A stretch of DNA of 64,000 nt from Cyclobacteriaceae bacterium (GTDB lineage Bacteria; Bacteroidota; Bacteroidia; Cytophagales; Cyclobacteriaceae). The notes under the pieces are model-generated. The model did no database searches and was not told the DNA's origin. It was given only the letters and a program-made list of their open reading frames with translations. Positions 17,969-26,281 of the stretch are shown one piece after another (within the stretch, counting starts at the first letter, position 1; every line of letters begins with the position of its first letter). The position numbers were made by a program, and so were the translations under genes. Location: positions 248,001-312,000 of the forward strand of contig JANQEU010000104.1 in the NCBI GenBank assembly GCA_028278225.1, given 5' to 3'.

Positions 17969-18003
17969 GTTGTCAGTTGTTAGTTATTAGTTGTTGGTCA
18001 TCA
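17969..18003. repeat. A+T-rich heptad repeat, left arm
   Basis: Five 7-bp units in register: GTTGTCA, GTTGTTA, GTTATTA, GTTGTTG, GTCATCA. They are inverted relative to the longer heptad array at 18395-18506 on the other side of the four-helix-bundle gene. They share the GTTG/CAAC core and 7-bp step of the G+C-rich arrays at 58533 and 60547. Confidence 0.8.
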
Positions 18004-18004
18004 T

Positions 18005-18373
18005 TCATTTTGATTTTTCCAAATATCTGATATACCCGTTAATTAATTTAAGTGTCTTATTTACAAGATCCCTACCAATTTGCAGATTCTTTTGATCGAT
18101 ATATCCTTCATCAAAGGCTGTAATCAGATCATCCAAAACTTCATACGCAGATCCTCTGGAAATTCGAGTGAACTGAAGATTTTCCTGATGATGATGACGA
18201 CCATAACCTTCTGCCAGATTTCTTGTTGTCGAACGTGAAGCCCTTCTGATATTATCTATCAGGTCATATTTTTCACCCTTGGGAAGTTTATTGATAACCT
18301 TTCTGACAAATTGTTTTAGCTCCTGGCATGATTTCCAACACTCTAAATCCTCAAAACTCTTTATCTCACTCAT
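18005..18373 (-). CDS. Four-helix-bundle protein (S23/IVP family)
   Basis: About 122 residues. SFEDLECWKSCQELKQFV and NIRRASRSTTRNLAEGYGR are hallmarks of the 23S rRNA intervening-sequence/four-helix-bundle family, the fold also used by Avd proteins of diversity-generating retroelements. The function of stand-alone copies is unknown. The start is put at the ATG giving MSEIKSFEDL; an upstream TTG in frame is less likely. It splits kdgK from eda in an otherwise tight operon and is bracketed by inverted heptad arrays, which suggests it arrived as an insertion. No reverse transcriptase or rRNA gene lies near it. Confidence 0.88.
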   Translation of the reverse strand: MSEIKSFEDLECWKSCQELKQFVRKVINKLPKGEKYDLIDNIRRASRSTTRNLAEGYGRHHHQENLQFTRISRGSAYEVLDDLITAFDEGYIDQKNLQIGRDLVNKTLKLINGYIRYLEKSK

Positions 18374-18394
18374 AATGTTCAAATTAGAGCATAA

Positions 18395-18506
18395 CCATCA
18401 ACAATCCACTAACAACTAATAACAATCCACTAACAACCATCAACCAACAACTATCAACTATCAACCATCAACCAACAACCATCCACTAAAAGCCATCAAC
18501 GAGCAA
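18395..18506. repeat. A+T-rich heptad repeat array, right arm
   Basis: Sixteen 7-bp units in strict register of the type CCATCAA, CTAACAA, CCAACAA, CTATCAA, CAATCCA. The array runs over the stop codon of kdgK (18496), so the last residues of that protein are encoded by repeat units. Opposite orientation to the short array at 17969-18003. The units are too short and unspaced for CRISPR. Confidence 0.85.
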
Positions 18507-19536
18507 CTCTCCCGGACGCATCCCCGCCCAGCAACTTCTCAACTTCCGGTACCGTCACCTGATTGGCATCTCCCTTGATCGTGTGCTTCAGACAGGACGC
18601 CGCCACTGCAAAATCCAATGCTTTCTGATCATCACCCTTATAGGTTAAGAGCCCATAGATCAACCCGCCCATAAACGAGTCTCCTCCTCCTACCCGGTCC
18701 ACTATATCCGTGATCTGATACTGTGTAGATTCGTACATCTCTTCCCCATCATATAATACTCCGGCCCAGGTGTTGTGTGAGGCTGAGATCGATCCTCTTA
18801 GTGTCGTGATGACTTTCTTTGCCCGCGGAAATTTCTCCATCATTTGCTGGCATACCGATAGAAAGGCTTCCGCTTTCACATGGTGTCCTTCTGTCTGTAC
18901 CGAAATACCCTCCGGTTTAATACCAAAGTGCATTTCCGCATCCTCTTCATTTCCAAGCACAATATCACAGTGGGAAGTCAGTTCGGTCATAATCGCCTCT
19001 CTATCCCCATCATACTTCCAGAGTTTAGCCCGGTAATTCAGATCGGTGGAAATGGTGATTCCCATTTCATCCGCAATTTTCACTGCTTCCAGGCAGGCAT
19101 CCGCAGCTCCTTGTGAGATCGCCGGAGTAATACCTGTCCAGTGGAACCATCCCGCATCTTTAAAGACCTCTTTCCAGTTGATCATCCCGGCCTGAATCGT
19201 CGACATAGCAGAATGTGCCCGATCATAGACCACCTTGCTTCCTCTCGCGACCGCACCTGTCTCCAGAAAATAGATCCCCAGCCGCTCACCTCCAAAAACT
19301 ACATGGCTCACTCCTACGTTACGCTTACGCATCTCCATCAGCGCGCACTCACCAATATCATTTTCAGGAAGTCTCGTCACAAACTCCACCGGAATACCAT
19401 AGTTGGCCAGAGATACAGCCACATTGGATTCCCCGCCTCCATAGATCACATCAAAAGAGTTGGTTTGCGAAAATCTTAAAAAGCCGGGAGGCGCCAGCCG
19501 CAGCATGATCTCCCCGAAGGTTACTACTTTTTTCAT
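18496..19536 (-). CDS. kdgK: 2-keto-3-deoxygluconate kinase (PfkB family)
   Basis: PfkB-family sugar kinase, 346 residues. The start MKKVVTFGEIMLRLAPPG, the block GGGESNVAVSLANYG, and the ATP/anion-hole motif DRVGGGDSFMGGLIYGL are characteristic of KDG kinases. It phosphorylates KDG to KDPG, linking uxaA to eda in this operon. It follows the lacI gene by 28 nt on the same strand. The last few codons lie in a 7-bp repeat array, so the C-terminus (about GRVAR) may have been altered by that array. Confidence 0.9.
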   Translation of the reverse strand: MKKVVTFGEIMLRLAPPGFLRFSQTNSFDVIYGGGESNVAVSLANYGIPVEFVTRLPENDIGECALMEMRKRNVGVSHVVFGGERLGIYFLETGAVARGSKVVYDRAHSAMSTIQAGMINWKEVFKDAGWFHWTGITPAISQGAADACLEAVKIADEMGITISTDLNYRAKLWKYDGDREAIMTELTSHCDIVLGNEEDAEMHFGIKPEGISVQTEGHHVKAEAFLSVCQQMMEKFPRAKKVITTLRGSISASHNTWAGVLYDGEEMYESTQYQITDIVDRVGGGDSFMGGLIYGLLTYKGDDQKALDFAVAASCLKHTIKGDANQVTVPEVEKLLGGDASGRVAR

Positions 19537-19564
19537 CTTAATTCATTTATCCAATTCCAATATA

Positions 19565-20581
19565 TTAAATTCTTCGTGTTGACTCCCTGATAATCAACTC
19601 GGGTCTGAGTAAGGTTTTCACAGGATAGCTTTGCTTCAAATTTTCTCCCTGAAGTTCAATAAACGAACGTCCTACTACCTCCCCCATTTTCTGACTCTGC
19701 TGGTCCACTGTACTGAGTGAGGGAGAGACATATCCTGTAAATGGTTCATTGCTAAATCCGATAATGCCAATCTCTTCGGGGATGTTAACCCGGTTTTGCA
19801 AAAATTGCATCGCACCAAGTGCTGAAAAATCGCTGGAAGAAAGGATTGCATCTGGCGGATCTGATAATTCCAGTAACTTTTTGGCAGCAGCTTCACCAGC
19901 TTCCACACTGGAATCCACTTCGAGAATGTAATCCTCATTCCAGGACAGGTTGTGATGTGCCATTGCCTCTTTATAACCACGATACCTTTCCCGGAAAATA
20001 TTGATCTCACGGTTGCCGATGAACAATGCCACTTTGCGATACCCCATAGAAACCAGATGTGTCACTGCTTCGTATGCTCCGCGATAATCATCAATCATCA
20101 CGGAGTAAGTGTCCAATTCCTCGACTACGCGATCAAATAAAATCAGTGGCATCCCCAGTTCGCTGGCCTTCTCAATATGTTTATAATTCCCTACTTCACT
20201 TGAAACGGAAATCGCAATGGCTGCCACTCCCGCTTCCAGTAATGCCTCCACACATTTCACCTCCCGTTCGTAAATGTCATGAGACTGGCATATCATCACA
20301 TTGTATCCTTCCCGGTTGACAATGTCCTCAACCCCACGGATGATGGATGAGAAAAATGAACTGTCTGTAAAAGGAACCACCACGCCGATCACATTGCTTT
20401 TTCCACTTCGCAGCGAAGAAGCAAAATGATTGCGCATGTACCCAAGACGCTTCGCAACGCGGGCCACTTCCTTCCTTGTTTCTTCGCTAATCCTTCGATT
20501 ACCATTTAGCGCCCTGGAAACGGTGGACGGTGCTGTCTTGAGTTCCCTGGCAATGTCCAGTATTGTGGTTTTTCTTTTCAA
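19565..20581 (-). CDS. LacI family transcriptional regulator
   Basis: LacI/GalR repressor: N-terminal HTH TTILDIARELKTAPSTVSRALNG, hinge with SLRSGKSNVIGVV, then a periplasmic-binding-like ligand domain, ~338 residues. No ATG precedes the HTH. The best start is the TTG at 20581 giving MKRKTTILDIA; a longer frame from a TTG at 20599 would run through a putative -7 element and operator. It heads the leftward operon kdgK-eda-uxaB-uxaA and faces a divergent sugar-oxidation operon, with CAAACGTTTG-type operators in front of both. KDG or a related acid is a plausible inducer, by analogy with other uronate LacI regulators. Confidence 0.88.
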   Translation of the reverse strand: MKRKTTILDIARELKTAPSTVSRALNGNRRISEETRKEVARVAKRLGYMRNHFASSLRSGKSNVIGVVVPFTDSSFFSSIIRGVEDIVNREGYNVMICQSHDIYEREVKCVEALLEAGVAAIAISVSSEVGNYKHIEKASELGMPLILFDRVVEELDTYSVMIDDYRGAYEAVTHLVSMGYRKVALFIGNREINIFRERYRGYKEAMAHHNLSWNEDYILEVDSSVEAGEAAAKKLLELSDPPDAILSSSDFSALGAMQFLQNRVNIPEEIGIIGFSNEPFTGYVSPSLSTVDQQSQKMGEVVGRSFIELQGENLKQSYPVKTLLRPELIIRESTRRI

Positions 20582-20582
20582 G

Positions 20583-20604
20583 TGGAAACGTTTGCACAAA
20601 CATA
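20583..20604 (-). promoter_or_regulatory. Putative -7 element and LacI operator of the lacI operon
   Basis: The plus strand has TGGAAACGTTTGCACA at 20583-20598, a LacI-type palindrome centred on AACGTT with one mismatch in the inner arms. On the minus strand TATGTTTG (20604-20597) matches the Bacteroidota -7 consensus TAnnTTTG. Transcription would start within the operator and only about 10 nt before the TTG start, making a nearly leaderless message under autorepression. Confidence 0.6.
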
Positions 20605-20649
20605 CTGGATTATTTCTAATTAATTATTAAATTAGCACGAAAATATGTG

Positions 20650-20659
20650 CAAACGTTTG
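20650..20659. promoter_or_regulatory. Putative LacI operator of the rightward sugar-oxidation operon
   Basis: Perfect 10-bp palindrome CAAACGTTTG whose centre is 65 bp from the first operator and 10 nt upstream of the dehydrogenase ATG. A repressor bound here would block the rightward operon; the pair could also be bridged by a tetramer. Confidence 0.6.
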
Positions 20660-20663
20660 TCTC

Positions 20664-21680
20664 ATGAAATATATTATTTGCCAGGAACCGGGTAAATTTT
20701 TTCTCAGGGAAAAACCTGAACCTGCAAAAAAACCGGGTGAAGCGCTGCTCAAAGTCCGCAACATAGGAATTTGTGGAACCGATCTTCATGCGTATACCGG
20801 ACAACAGGCATTCTTCAGCTATCCGCGTATTTTAGGTCATGAACTCGCCACAGAGATTATCGCAATTGATCCTAACAGTAAAGGATTGAAAGTGGGAGAT
20901 CGTGCGATTATTATGCCGTACGTCAGCTGTGGTGAATGTTTCGCCTGCCGGCAGGGAAAAACCAATTGCTGTTCAAATATTCGCGTACTCGGGGTTCATG
21001 CAGACGGCGGGATGCAGGAAATCATCTCCGTCCCTGCCGACCTGTTAATTCCCGCAGATTCACTTTCCTGGGATGAAATGGCGATCGCAGAACCTTTGGC
21101 AATCGGGGCTCACGCCATTCGGAGATCAGATCTTAAGAAAGGCGAAACAGCGGTGGTGGTGGGATGCGGACCCATTGGAGTCGGCATCATGATGTTTGCA
21201 AAAAATGAGGGTGCCAACATAATTGCCCTGGATATGAACGACAAACGGTTGAGATATGTCAAGGAGCGTATCGGCGTGGATCACACTGTTAATGTTTCCG
21301 ATGACCCGCTCCAGAGCATAAATGAAATCACAAATTCGGATCTGGCACACGTGGTCTACGATGCTACCGGCAACAAACGAGCCCTGGAAACCGGTGTGCA
21401 ATTCATGGGACATGGAGGAAGATATGTACTGGTGGGACTTTCCAAGGGTGAGCTTATCTTTAAACATCCGGAGATCCACGCAAAAGAAACGACCCTTATG
21501 TGCAGCCGTAACGCAACAGAAGAAGATTTTGAATATGTAATTAAGGTGTTGAAAAGGGGCCGGTTCCCCGTTGATTCCTTCATCACCCACCGGGTTCCGT
21601 TTACTGAAATGATTGACCATTTCGATAGCTGGCTAAAACCGGAAACGGGTGTGATAAAAGCTGTAATTGACATAAACTGA
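20664..21680 (+). CDS. Zinc-binding dehydrogenase of sugar-acid catabolism
   Basis: Medium-chain zinc alcohol dehydrogenase, 338 residues. Catalytic zinc ligands are in GICGTDLH and LGHE, structural zinc cysteines in CGECFACRQGKTNCC, and the NAD-binding glycine motif is GCGPIGVG. It resembles L-galactonate/L-fucose-pathway and sorbitol-type dehydrogenases; the exact substrate is uncertain. First gene of a four-gene operon with a lactonase-like amidohydrolase, an SDR and a FucP-type symporter, and under a LacI operator. An oxidation step on L-fucose or a deoxy-ketoacid of its breakdown is the likeliest role, by context. Confidence 0.85.
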   Translation: MKYIICQEPGKFFLREKPEPAKKPGEALLKVRNIGICGTDLHAYTGQQAFFSYPRILGHELATEIIAIDPNSKGLKVGDRAIIMPYVSCGECFACRQGKTNCCSNIRVLGVHADGGMQEIISVPADLLIPADSLSWDEMAIAEPLAIGAHAIRRSDLKKGETAVVVGCGPIGVGIMMFAKNEGANIIALDMNDKRLRYVKERIGVDHTVNVSDDPLQSINEITNSDLAHVVYDATGNKRALETGVQFMGHGGRYVLVGLSKGELIFKHPEIHAKETTLMCSRNATEEDFEYVIKVLKRGRFPVDSFITHRVPFTEMIDHFDSWLKPETGVIKAVIDIN

Positions 21681-21685
21681 ATTCA

Positions 21686-22519
21686 ATGATGATAATCGAC
21701 GCACATCAACACTTTTGGAATTATGATCCCGTAGCTCACTCGTGGATCGATGATAGCATGGCGCTCCTCAAACAAAATTTCGGTCCGGAAGAACTGATCT
21801 CCGCCGGTAAGCCCGAAGGTGTGGTTGGCTCCATAGCCGTGCAGGCAGATCAGAGCGATTTGGAAACCGATTTCCTCCTTGGATTAGCCGCCGAATATGA
21901 TTTCATTAAGGGAGTTGTCGGCTGGGTCGACATTAGGTCAGAGGACCTGACCGAAAAGCTTAGCGGGATCTCAAACAAAAAGCTGGCAGGATTTCGTCAT
22001 GTAATTCAGGACGAGCCGGACGTCAATTTCATTTTGCAAAGGGATTTTCAGCGGGGAATTGGTCTCCTCGAACAATTTGGCTATACCTACGACATACTTA
22101 TTTTCCCTACACAGCTGGCAGGCGCAATCCGGACAGTCCGCAATTTTCCCAACCAGAAGTTCGTAGTGGATCACATCGCCAAACCTTATATAAAAAGCCG
22201 GGAAATTGATCAATGGAAAAAGTCCATGATTGAGATGGCCAAAAGTGAAAATACCTGGTGCAAAATATCAGGAATGGCCACTGAAGCAGATTGGCAGAAT
22301 TGGAAATACGAAGACTTTATACCTTATCTCGATGTGATTGTTGATGCTTTTGGGACCAATAGGATCATGTTTGGCTCAGACTGGCCCGTGTGCCTTTTGG
22401 GCGGATCTTACTCGGAAATCAAGCGTATTCCCGATCGCTATTTCTCAGCGTTTTCGAGGCAGGAGCAGGAAAAGATCTTTTTACAAAACACAATTGACTT
22501 CTATGGAGTTGAACCTTAA
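21686..22519 (+). CDS. Amidohydrolase, L-fuconolactonase-like
   Basis: COG3618-type amidohydrolase with a TIM-barrel metal site. DAHQHFWNY at the N-terminus gives two metal-binding histidines; KFVVDHIAKP and RIMFGSDWPVCLL supply the later histidine and the aspartate. Length (277) fits sugar lactonases such as L-fuconolactonase and rhamnonolactonase. It would hydrolyse the lactone made by the neighbouring dehydrogenase. It starts 5 nt after the dehydrogenase gene, and its end overlaps the SDR start by 17 nt. Confidence 0.87.
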   Translation: MMIIDAHQHFWNYDPVAHSWIDDSMALLKQNFGPEELISAGKPEGVVGSIAVQADQSDLETDFLLGLAAEYDFIKGVVGWVDIRSEDLTEKLSGISNKKLAGFRHVIQDEPDVNFILQRDFQRGIGLLEQFGYTYDILIFPTQLAGAIRTVRNFPNQKFVVDHIAKPYIKSREIDQWKKSMIEMAKSENTWCKISGMATEADWQNWKYEDFIPYLDVIVDAFGTNRIMFGSDWPVCLLGGSYSEIKRIPDRYFSAFSRQEQEKIFLQNTIDFYGVEP

Positions 22520-23294
22520 AAACAAGATAGTCATCCTGACGGGTGGCGCAGGAATTAAAGGCAGTATCGGGGAGACCATCCTCCGGTCTCTTGCCTCCGA
22601 GGGAGCGATCCCTGCCCTGATAGATCGAAATGACAGGGGAATTGACTATATCGGAAGTATCCGGGAGCGTGGCATTGACGGATTATTTGTCAAAACGGAT
22701 CTGACCCAACCCGATGAAATTGAAAAAGCGGTCACAAGTGTTATTCACAAGTACGGACGAATCGATGCGGTGATCAACAACGTCGGTGTGAATGACGGGG
22801 TCGGGCTGGACGGCTCGTACCAGGATTTTGTCAGCTCGCTCCATCTCAACCTTATCAGCTACTTCCTGACGGTAAAACATGCATTGCCCGGGCTAAAGGA
22901 ATCAAGGGGTAACATCCTGAATATAGGGTCCAAGGTTGCCTACACCGGACAGGGAAGTACCTCCGGCTATGCTGCCTCCAAAGGAGGTGTCCTGGCATTG
23001 ACACGTGAGTGGGCAGTAGATCTGGCACCTTCCGGTATAAGGTGCAATTGTCTGATCATTGCTGAAAGTTGGACACCGGCATATGACAACTGGATTAAAA
23101 CGCTGGAAAACGGCAAGGAAAAACTGGAAAGGATCAAACGAACTATTCCTTTTGAAAATCGAATGACCACTCCCCGGGAAATAGCGGATCTGGCCCTGTT
23201 TACCATTTCTGAAAAATCCTCTCATACAACAGGACAGCATATTTTTGTAGACGGTGGATATGTACACCTGGATCGTGCGATGTTGTCGGAATAA
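22503..23294 (+). CDS. SDR family sugar dehydrogenase
   Basis: Short-chain dehydrogenase, about 263 residues from the ATG giving MELNLKNKIVILTGGA; a longer in-frame extension upstream runs inside the amidohydrolase gene and is not SDR-like. The cofactor motif TGGAGIKGSIG, NNVG and the catalytic YAASK with the upstream serine region (NIGSK) are present. The C-terminus has FVDGGY as usual. In oxidative L-fucose pathways an SDR either oxidises the sugar itself or a 2-keto-3-deoxy acid; both remain possible here. The 17-nt overlap with the amidohydrolase gene supports coupled expression. Confidence 0.88.
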   Translation: MELNLKNKIVILTGGAGIKGSIGETILRSLASEGAIPALIDRNDRGIDYIGSIRERGIDGLFVKTDLTQPDEIEKAVTSVIHKYGRIDAVINNVGVNDGVGLDGSYQDFVSSLHLNLISYFLTVKHALPGLKESRGNILNIGSKVAYTGQGSTSGYAASKGGVLALTREWAVDLAPSGIRCNCLIIAESWTPAYDNWIKTLENGKEKLERIKRTIPFENRMTTPREIADLALFTISEKSSHTTGQHIFVDGGYVHLDRAMLSE

Positions 23295-23306
23295 ACCTGC
23301 TTAATC

Positions 23307-24611
23307 ATGAATGAAAAAAAATCAATACCCGTAGTCAGCAAGGAGTACCTGATCCCTTTTGTGCTCGTTACTACCCTCTTTGCCCTGTGGGGTTTTGCCA
23401 ATGATATCACGAACCCAATGGTTGCCACATTCAAAACCGTAATGGAGATATCAAACATTCAGGCATCCCTGGTACAGTTTGCTTTCTACGGAGGATATTT
23501 TACGATGGCAGTGCCTGCTGCTCTTTTCATTAAGAAATACTCCTACAAGTCCGGTATTCTCGTGGGACTGGCACTTTATGCCACGGGAGCGCTTATGTTC
23601 TATCCGGCAGCCGGTGCCCAGATATTCGGACTCTTTCTGATATCCCTGTACATACTAACATTCGGACTGGCATTCCTGGAAACAACCGCCAATCCATTCA
23701 TGCTGGCGCTTGGCGATCCGGCGACTGCAACACGTCGCCTGAATCTTGCACAGGCGTTTAATCCGATTGGTGCATTACTGGGACAAATTGTTGCGATAAA
23801 CTTTATCCTCGTAGCACTCCAATCTACCAACGGCAATTTTAGTGATCTGGATGAAGCAAATAAAGCCATGATCCGGACGCACGATCTATTGCTCATCCGG
23901 GATCCCTATGTCGTTCTGGGCCTGGTAGTTCTGGCTATGCTGGTGTTATTCTTCATATCGAAGATGCCCACGAAAGGTGATGACGTACATGATCTGCATG
24001 TGGGAGATTCATTCAAACGGCTTTTCGCCAATTCAAAGTATATGTTCGGCGTGGTAGCGCAGATGTTTTACGTAGGTGCGCAGATCATGTGCTGGACGTA
24101 TGTGGTGCAATACGGCGAAAGCATCGGAATGACGAAGGCCGAGGCTCAGCGTTTTAACCTGATTGCCACTTCACTTTTCCTTGCTTCACGCTGGATATGC
24201 ACATTTCTTATGAAGTATGTCAGCGGGCCGAAGCTGATGATGTTCTTCGCGTTTGGGGGAATCATTATGATGCTGGGAACCATGTTCATCGGCGGGGCAT
24301 TCGGTCTTTATACACTGGTGGGTGCTTCGGCCTTTATGTCGTTGATGTTCCCCACCATTTACGGTATTGCCCTGGACGGATTGGGAGATGACGCAAAACT
24401 TGGTTCCGCCGGCCTGGTAATGGCCATTGTCGGGGGTGCAGTCATGCCCGTTGCACAGGGAGCGATCCTGGATATGGGAGGTCCCGGATATACGGACCTG
24501 TCCATTCTCGGTACGCCTGAGGTCAATTTCTCATTCATACTTCCGCTCATATGCTTCATTGTCGTTGCGTATTACGGGTACTCCTCAGGCAGACCTCAAA
24601 CCGCGCATTGA
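23307..24611 (+). CDS. fucP: L-fucose:H+ symporter-type MFS permease
   Basis: Major facilitator protein with about 12 TM helices, 434 residues. LFALWGFANDITNPMV at the first helix and ETTANPFML are signature blocks of the FucP subfamily (fucose, also some glucose/galactose and other sugar symporters). Last gene of the rightward operon, 12 nt after the SDR. Together with the lactonase it suggests uptake and oxidation of L-fucose or a similar deoxysugar. The exact sugar is not proven by sequence, so the symbol is provisional. Confidence 0.82.
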   Translation: MNEKKSIPVVSKEYLIPFVLVTTLFALWGFANDITNPMVATFKTVMEISNIQASLVQFAFYGGYFTMAVPAALFIKKYSYKSGILVGLALYATGALMFYPAAGAQIFGLFLISLYILTFGLAFLETTANPFMLALGDPATATRRLNLAQAFNPIGALLGQIVAINFILVALQSTNGNFSDLDEANKAMIRTHDLLLIRDPYVVLGLVVLAMLVLFFISKMPTKGDDVHDLHVGDSFKRLFANSKYMFGVVAQMFYVGAQIMCWTYVVQYGESIGMTKAEAQRFNLIATSLFLASRWICTFLMKYVSGPKLMMFFAFGGIIMMLGTMFIGGAFGLYTLVGASAFMSLMFPTIYGIALDGLGDDAKLGSAGLVMAIVGGAVMPVAQGAILDMGGPGYTDLSILGTPEVNFSFILPLICFIVVAYYGYSSGRPQTAH

Positions 24612-24794
24612 TGGAAGCGGAAGGTCCCTGACTGAAGGGGGATTAGAACTATGGGGCGCTAGGGATAATGGGAAGGCTACAATGCCAAGAGTTTATAGCA
24701 TCAAAATATTTAATAAAATCCATCTCTCTTAATTTAACATGTAATTAGGACTTTGGTAAGAGTATAATTAATACGATGGATGAGCTAAATGAAT

Positions 24795-25688
24795 TTATTC
24801 CCTCTTCAAATCCCTGAGTTCAAAATCTACTTGTTGGATAGTGATTCCAGATTCAATTACATAATTGAAACAAAATTCGGCATTCTCGAAAGTGCTATTA
24901 ACTTGCTCATTCTCACTTGCTACGAAAGAGTCGTTTGCTGTTCTATATCTGCGAGGAGTAAGAATATCGAACTTGATATATTGTTTATAATCCAACCCAA
25001 GAGCATTTATTTGGAGCATTTTGTCAATTGCTTCAAATCTTGTATTTATATCACGAGTGAACTCTTGAAACTCCTTTGAAAGTGGTTTGTCGGATAATCT
25101 AGGATGCCCTAAAGGACTACTTAAACTATCCGCTACTTTGAAAGGATCATTTCTATAAAAACCCATTTTATTCGATTTATATTCTTCAATGAGTTCATCA
25201 AAGGCAAACGCTGAGTACTTTATCGAATCCCTAAAGTTCCCCTCATTTAATTGATTCTGAGATTGCTCTAGATATTCTTTAGCTTTCTTGAATTTTAGCA
25301 AGTCGAGAAGAGAAATTTTGCCAAATTCTACATTGAAAAAACCAGGACAATTCTCTTCAAAAAATTCCTTACAAATCATTCTACATTCCGAAACACCTTC
25401 CTTATCTGGCATTATTCCGTGATGTTTTAGATTGACTCTCATTTTGTTTAATGTACTCATAGGTTCTTGCAAGGTCAATTCTGGAATCTTTTCAAAATAT
25501 TGGGTAAACTTTTGTTGGCTTTTGATATTCTTTTTCTCCGCTACAAGTTTCAGAAACATTTCTACCGCATCATGGAACGATAATATTGAAAACCCAGCTA
25601 CAAGACCAGATCTTTTAGATAATTCAGTTCCTTGAATAAAAAGGAATTTAATGAGTGATAATCTCCGGCTTACTAATTCAGTTTTCAT
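24795..25688 (-). CDS. Unknown protein of the accessory region, HEPN-like candidate
   Basis: I do not recognise a defined family. 297 residues, helical throughout, no signal peptide or membrane segment. The N-terminal part looks like a HEPN helical bundle: helix FSILSFHDAVEMFLKLVAEK, then NKMRVNLKHHG, which contains R-x4-H, the spacing of the HEPN RNase active site. A second helical repeat with SIKYSAFAFDELIEEY follows. Base composition is clearly more A+T-rich than the flanking sugar genes. It is the last of three same-strand accessory genes next to a tRNA. An RNase role in defence would fit but is only inferred. Confidence 0.7.
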   Translation of the reverse strand: MKTELVSRRLSLIKFLFIQGTELSKRSGLVAGFSILSFHDAVEMFLKLVAEKKNIKSQQKFTQYFEKIPELTLQEPMSTLNKMRVNLKHHGIMPDKEGVSECRMICKEFFEENCPGFFNVEFGKISLLDLLKFKKAKEYLEQSQNQLNEGNFRDSIKYSAFAFDELIEEYKSNKMGFYRNDPFKVADSLSSPLGHPRLSDKPLSKEFQEFTRDINTRFEAIDKMLQINALGLDYKQYIKFDILTPRRYRTANDSFVASENEQVNSTFENAEFCFNYVIESGITIQQVDFELRDLKRE

Positions 25689-25747
25689 TTATTCTCAATG
25701 ATCATTCAGAGTAATTTTGAAGTTTTGTATATTATTTATAAGAAACA

Positions 25748-26281
25748 TTATTTGTGATCTTTTATTCTTACAACTTGTTCAAGTGGTCCTCGAAAACCTT
25801 TATTGTAAATGTTCCTTAATCTTGAATAAGTATAGTTCTTAGTTTGTTTTAAGTTCTTAATTGGTTGATGTTCGTAAATGAGTGCACTTTCTACATCATG
25901 AACAACTGATTCATCAACAAAATATGGCCTTTTGAATTGGCCGAACCTGACAACGATGTCACCTAGTAATTTACTTACCCATTTCTTGTCATGATCATTC
26001 ATTCGACTGTAGAAATTAGATTCATAGGCTTTTCCAATATAAAGAATCGCCTCTTTCCCCTTTTTCTTTTTTGAAATACAATAGACTCCCCAACCATTAA
26101 ATGATTTTTCGGAAAACATCCCATTATAGTATTCTCTTGGGTAAGACCATTTTATCACAACTTTTCCGGGGATGAATTTTCTAATTAAAGTCCATAATCC
26201 AAACAATCCTCCAACTAGTAGTAAAGCAATGAGATTTTTATTGTGAGAGTGTTTTTCAATGTTTGAGTCCTCAGATTCCAT
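25748..26281 (-). CDS. Membrane-anchored GIY-YIG-like protein
   Basis: About 177 residues from the ATG giving MESEDSNIE (an upstream in-frame TTG is less likely). Residues ~18-38 form one TM helix (NLIALLLVGGLFGLWTLI), followed by a basic linker. The C-terminal part reads GWGVYCI ... ILYIGKA ... YSRMNDH ... VESALIYEHQPIKN. These match in order the GIY, YIG, arginine and glutamate motifs of GIY-YIG nucleases. A membrane tether on such a domain is unusual. It is A+T-rich, on the same strand as and between two other unknown accessory genes (gaps 59 and 95 nt). Nuclease activity is inferred from motifs. Confidence 0.75.
   Translation of the reverse strand: MESEDSNIEKHSHNKNLIALLLVGGLFGLWTLIRKFIPGKVVIKWSYPREYYNGMFSEKSFNGWGVYCISKKKKGKEAILYIGKAYESNFYSRMNDHDKKWVSKLLGDIVVRFGQFKRPYFVDESVVHDVESALIYEHQPIKNLKQTKNYTYSRLRNIYNKGFRGPLEQVVRIKDHK

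Noticed and set aside
18395-18506. Possible CRISPR array
   Set aside because: Units are 7 bp, contiguous and without spacers, and there are no cas genes.
20582-20599. TTG at 20599 as lacI start
   Set aside because: It lies inside a putative -7 element and the operator; the HTH-proximal TTG at 20581 fits the usual LacI N-terminus.
22338-22502. Longer N-terminus for the SDR gene
   Set aside because: The extension is a shadow of the amidohydrolase gene in another frame; the Rossmann start follows the ATG at 22503.
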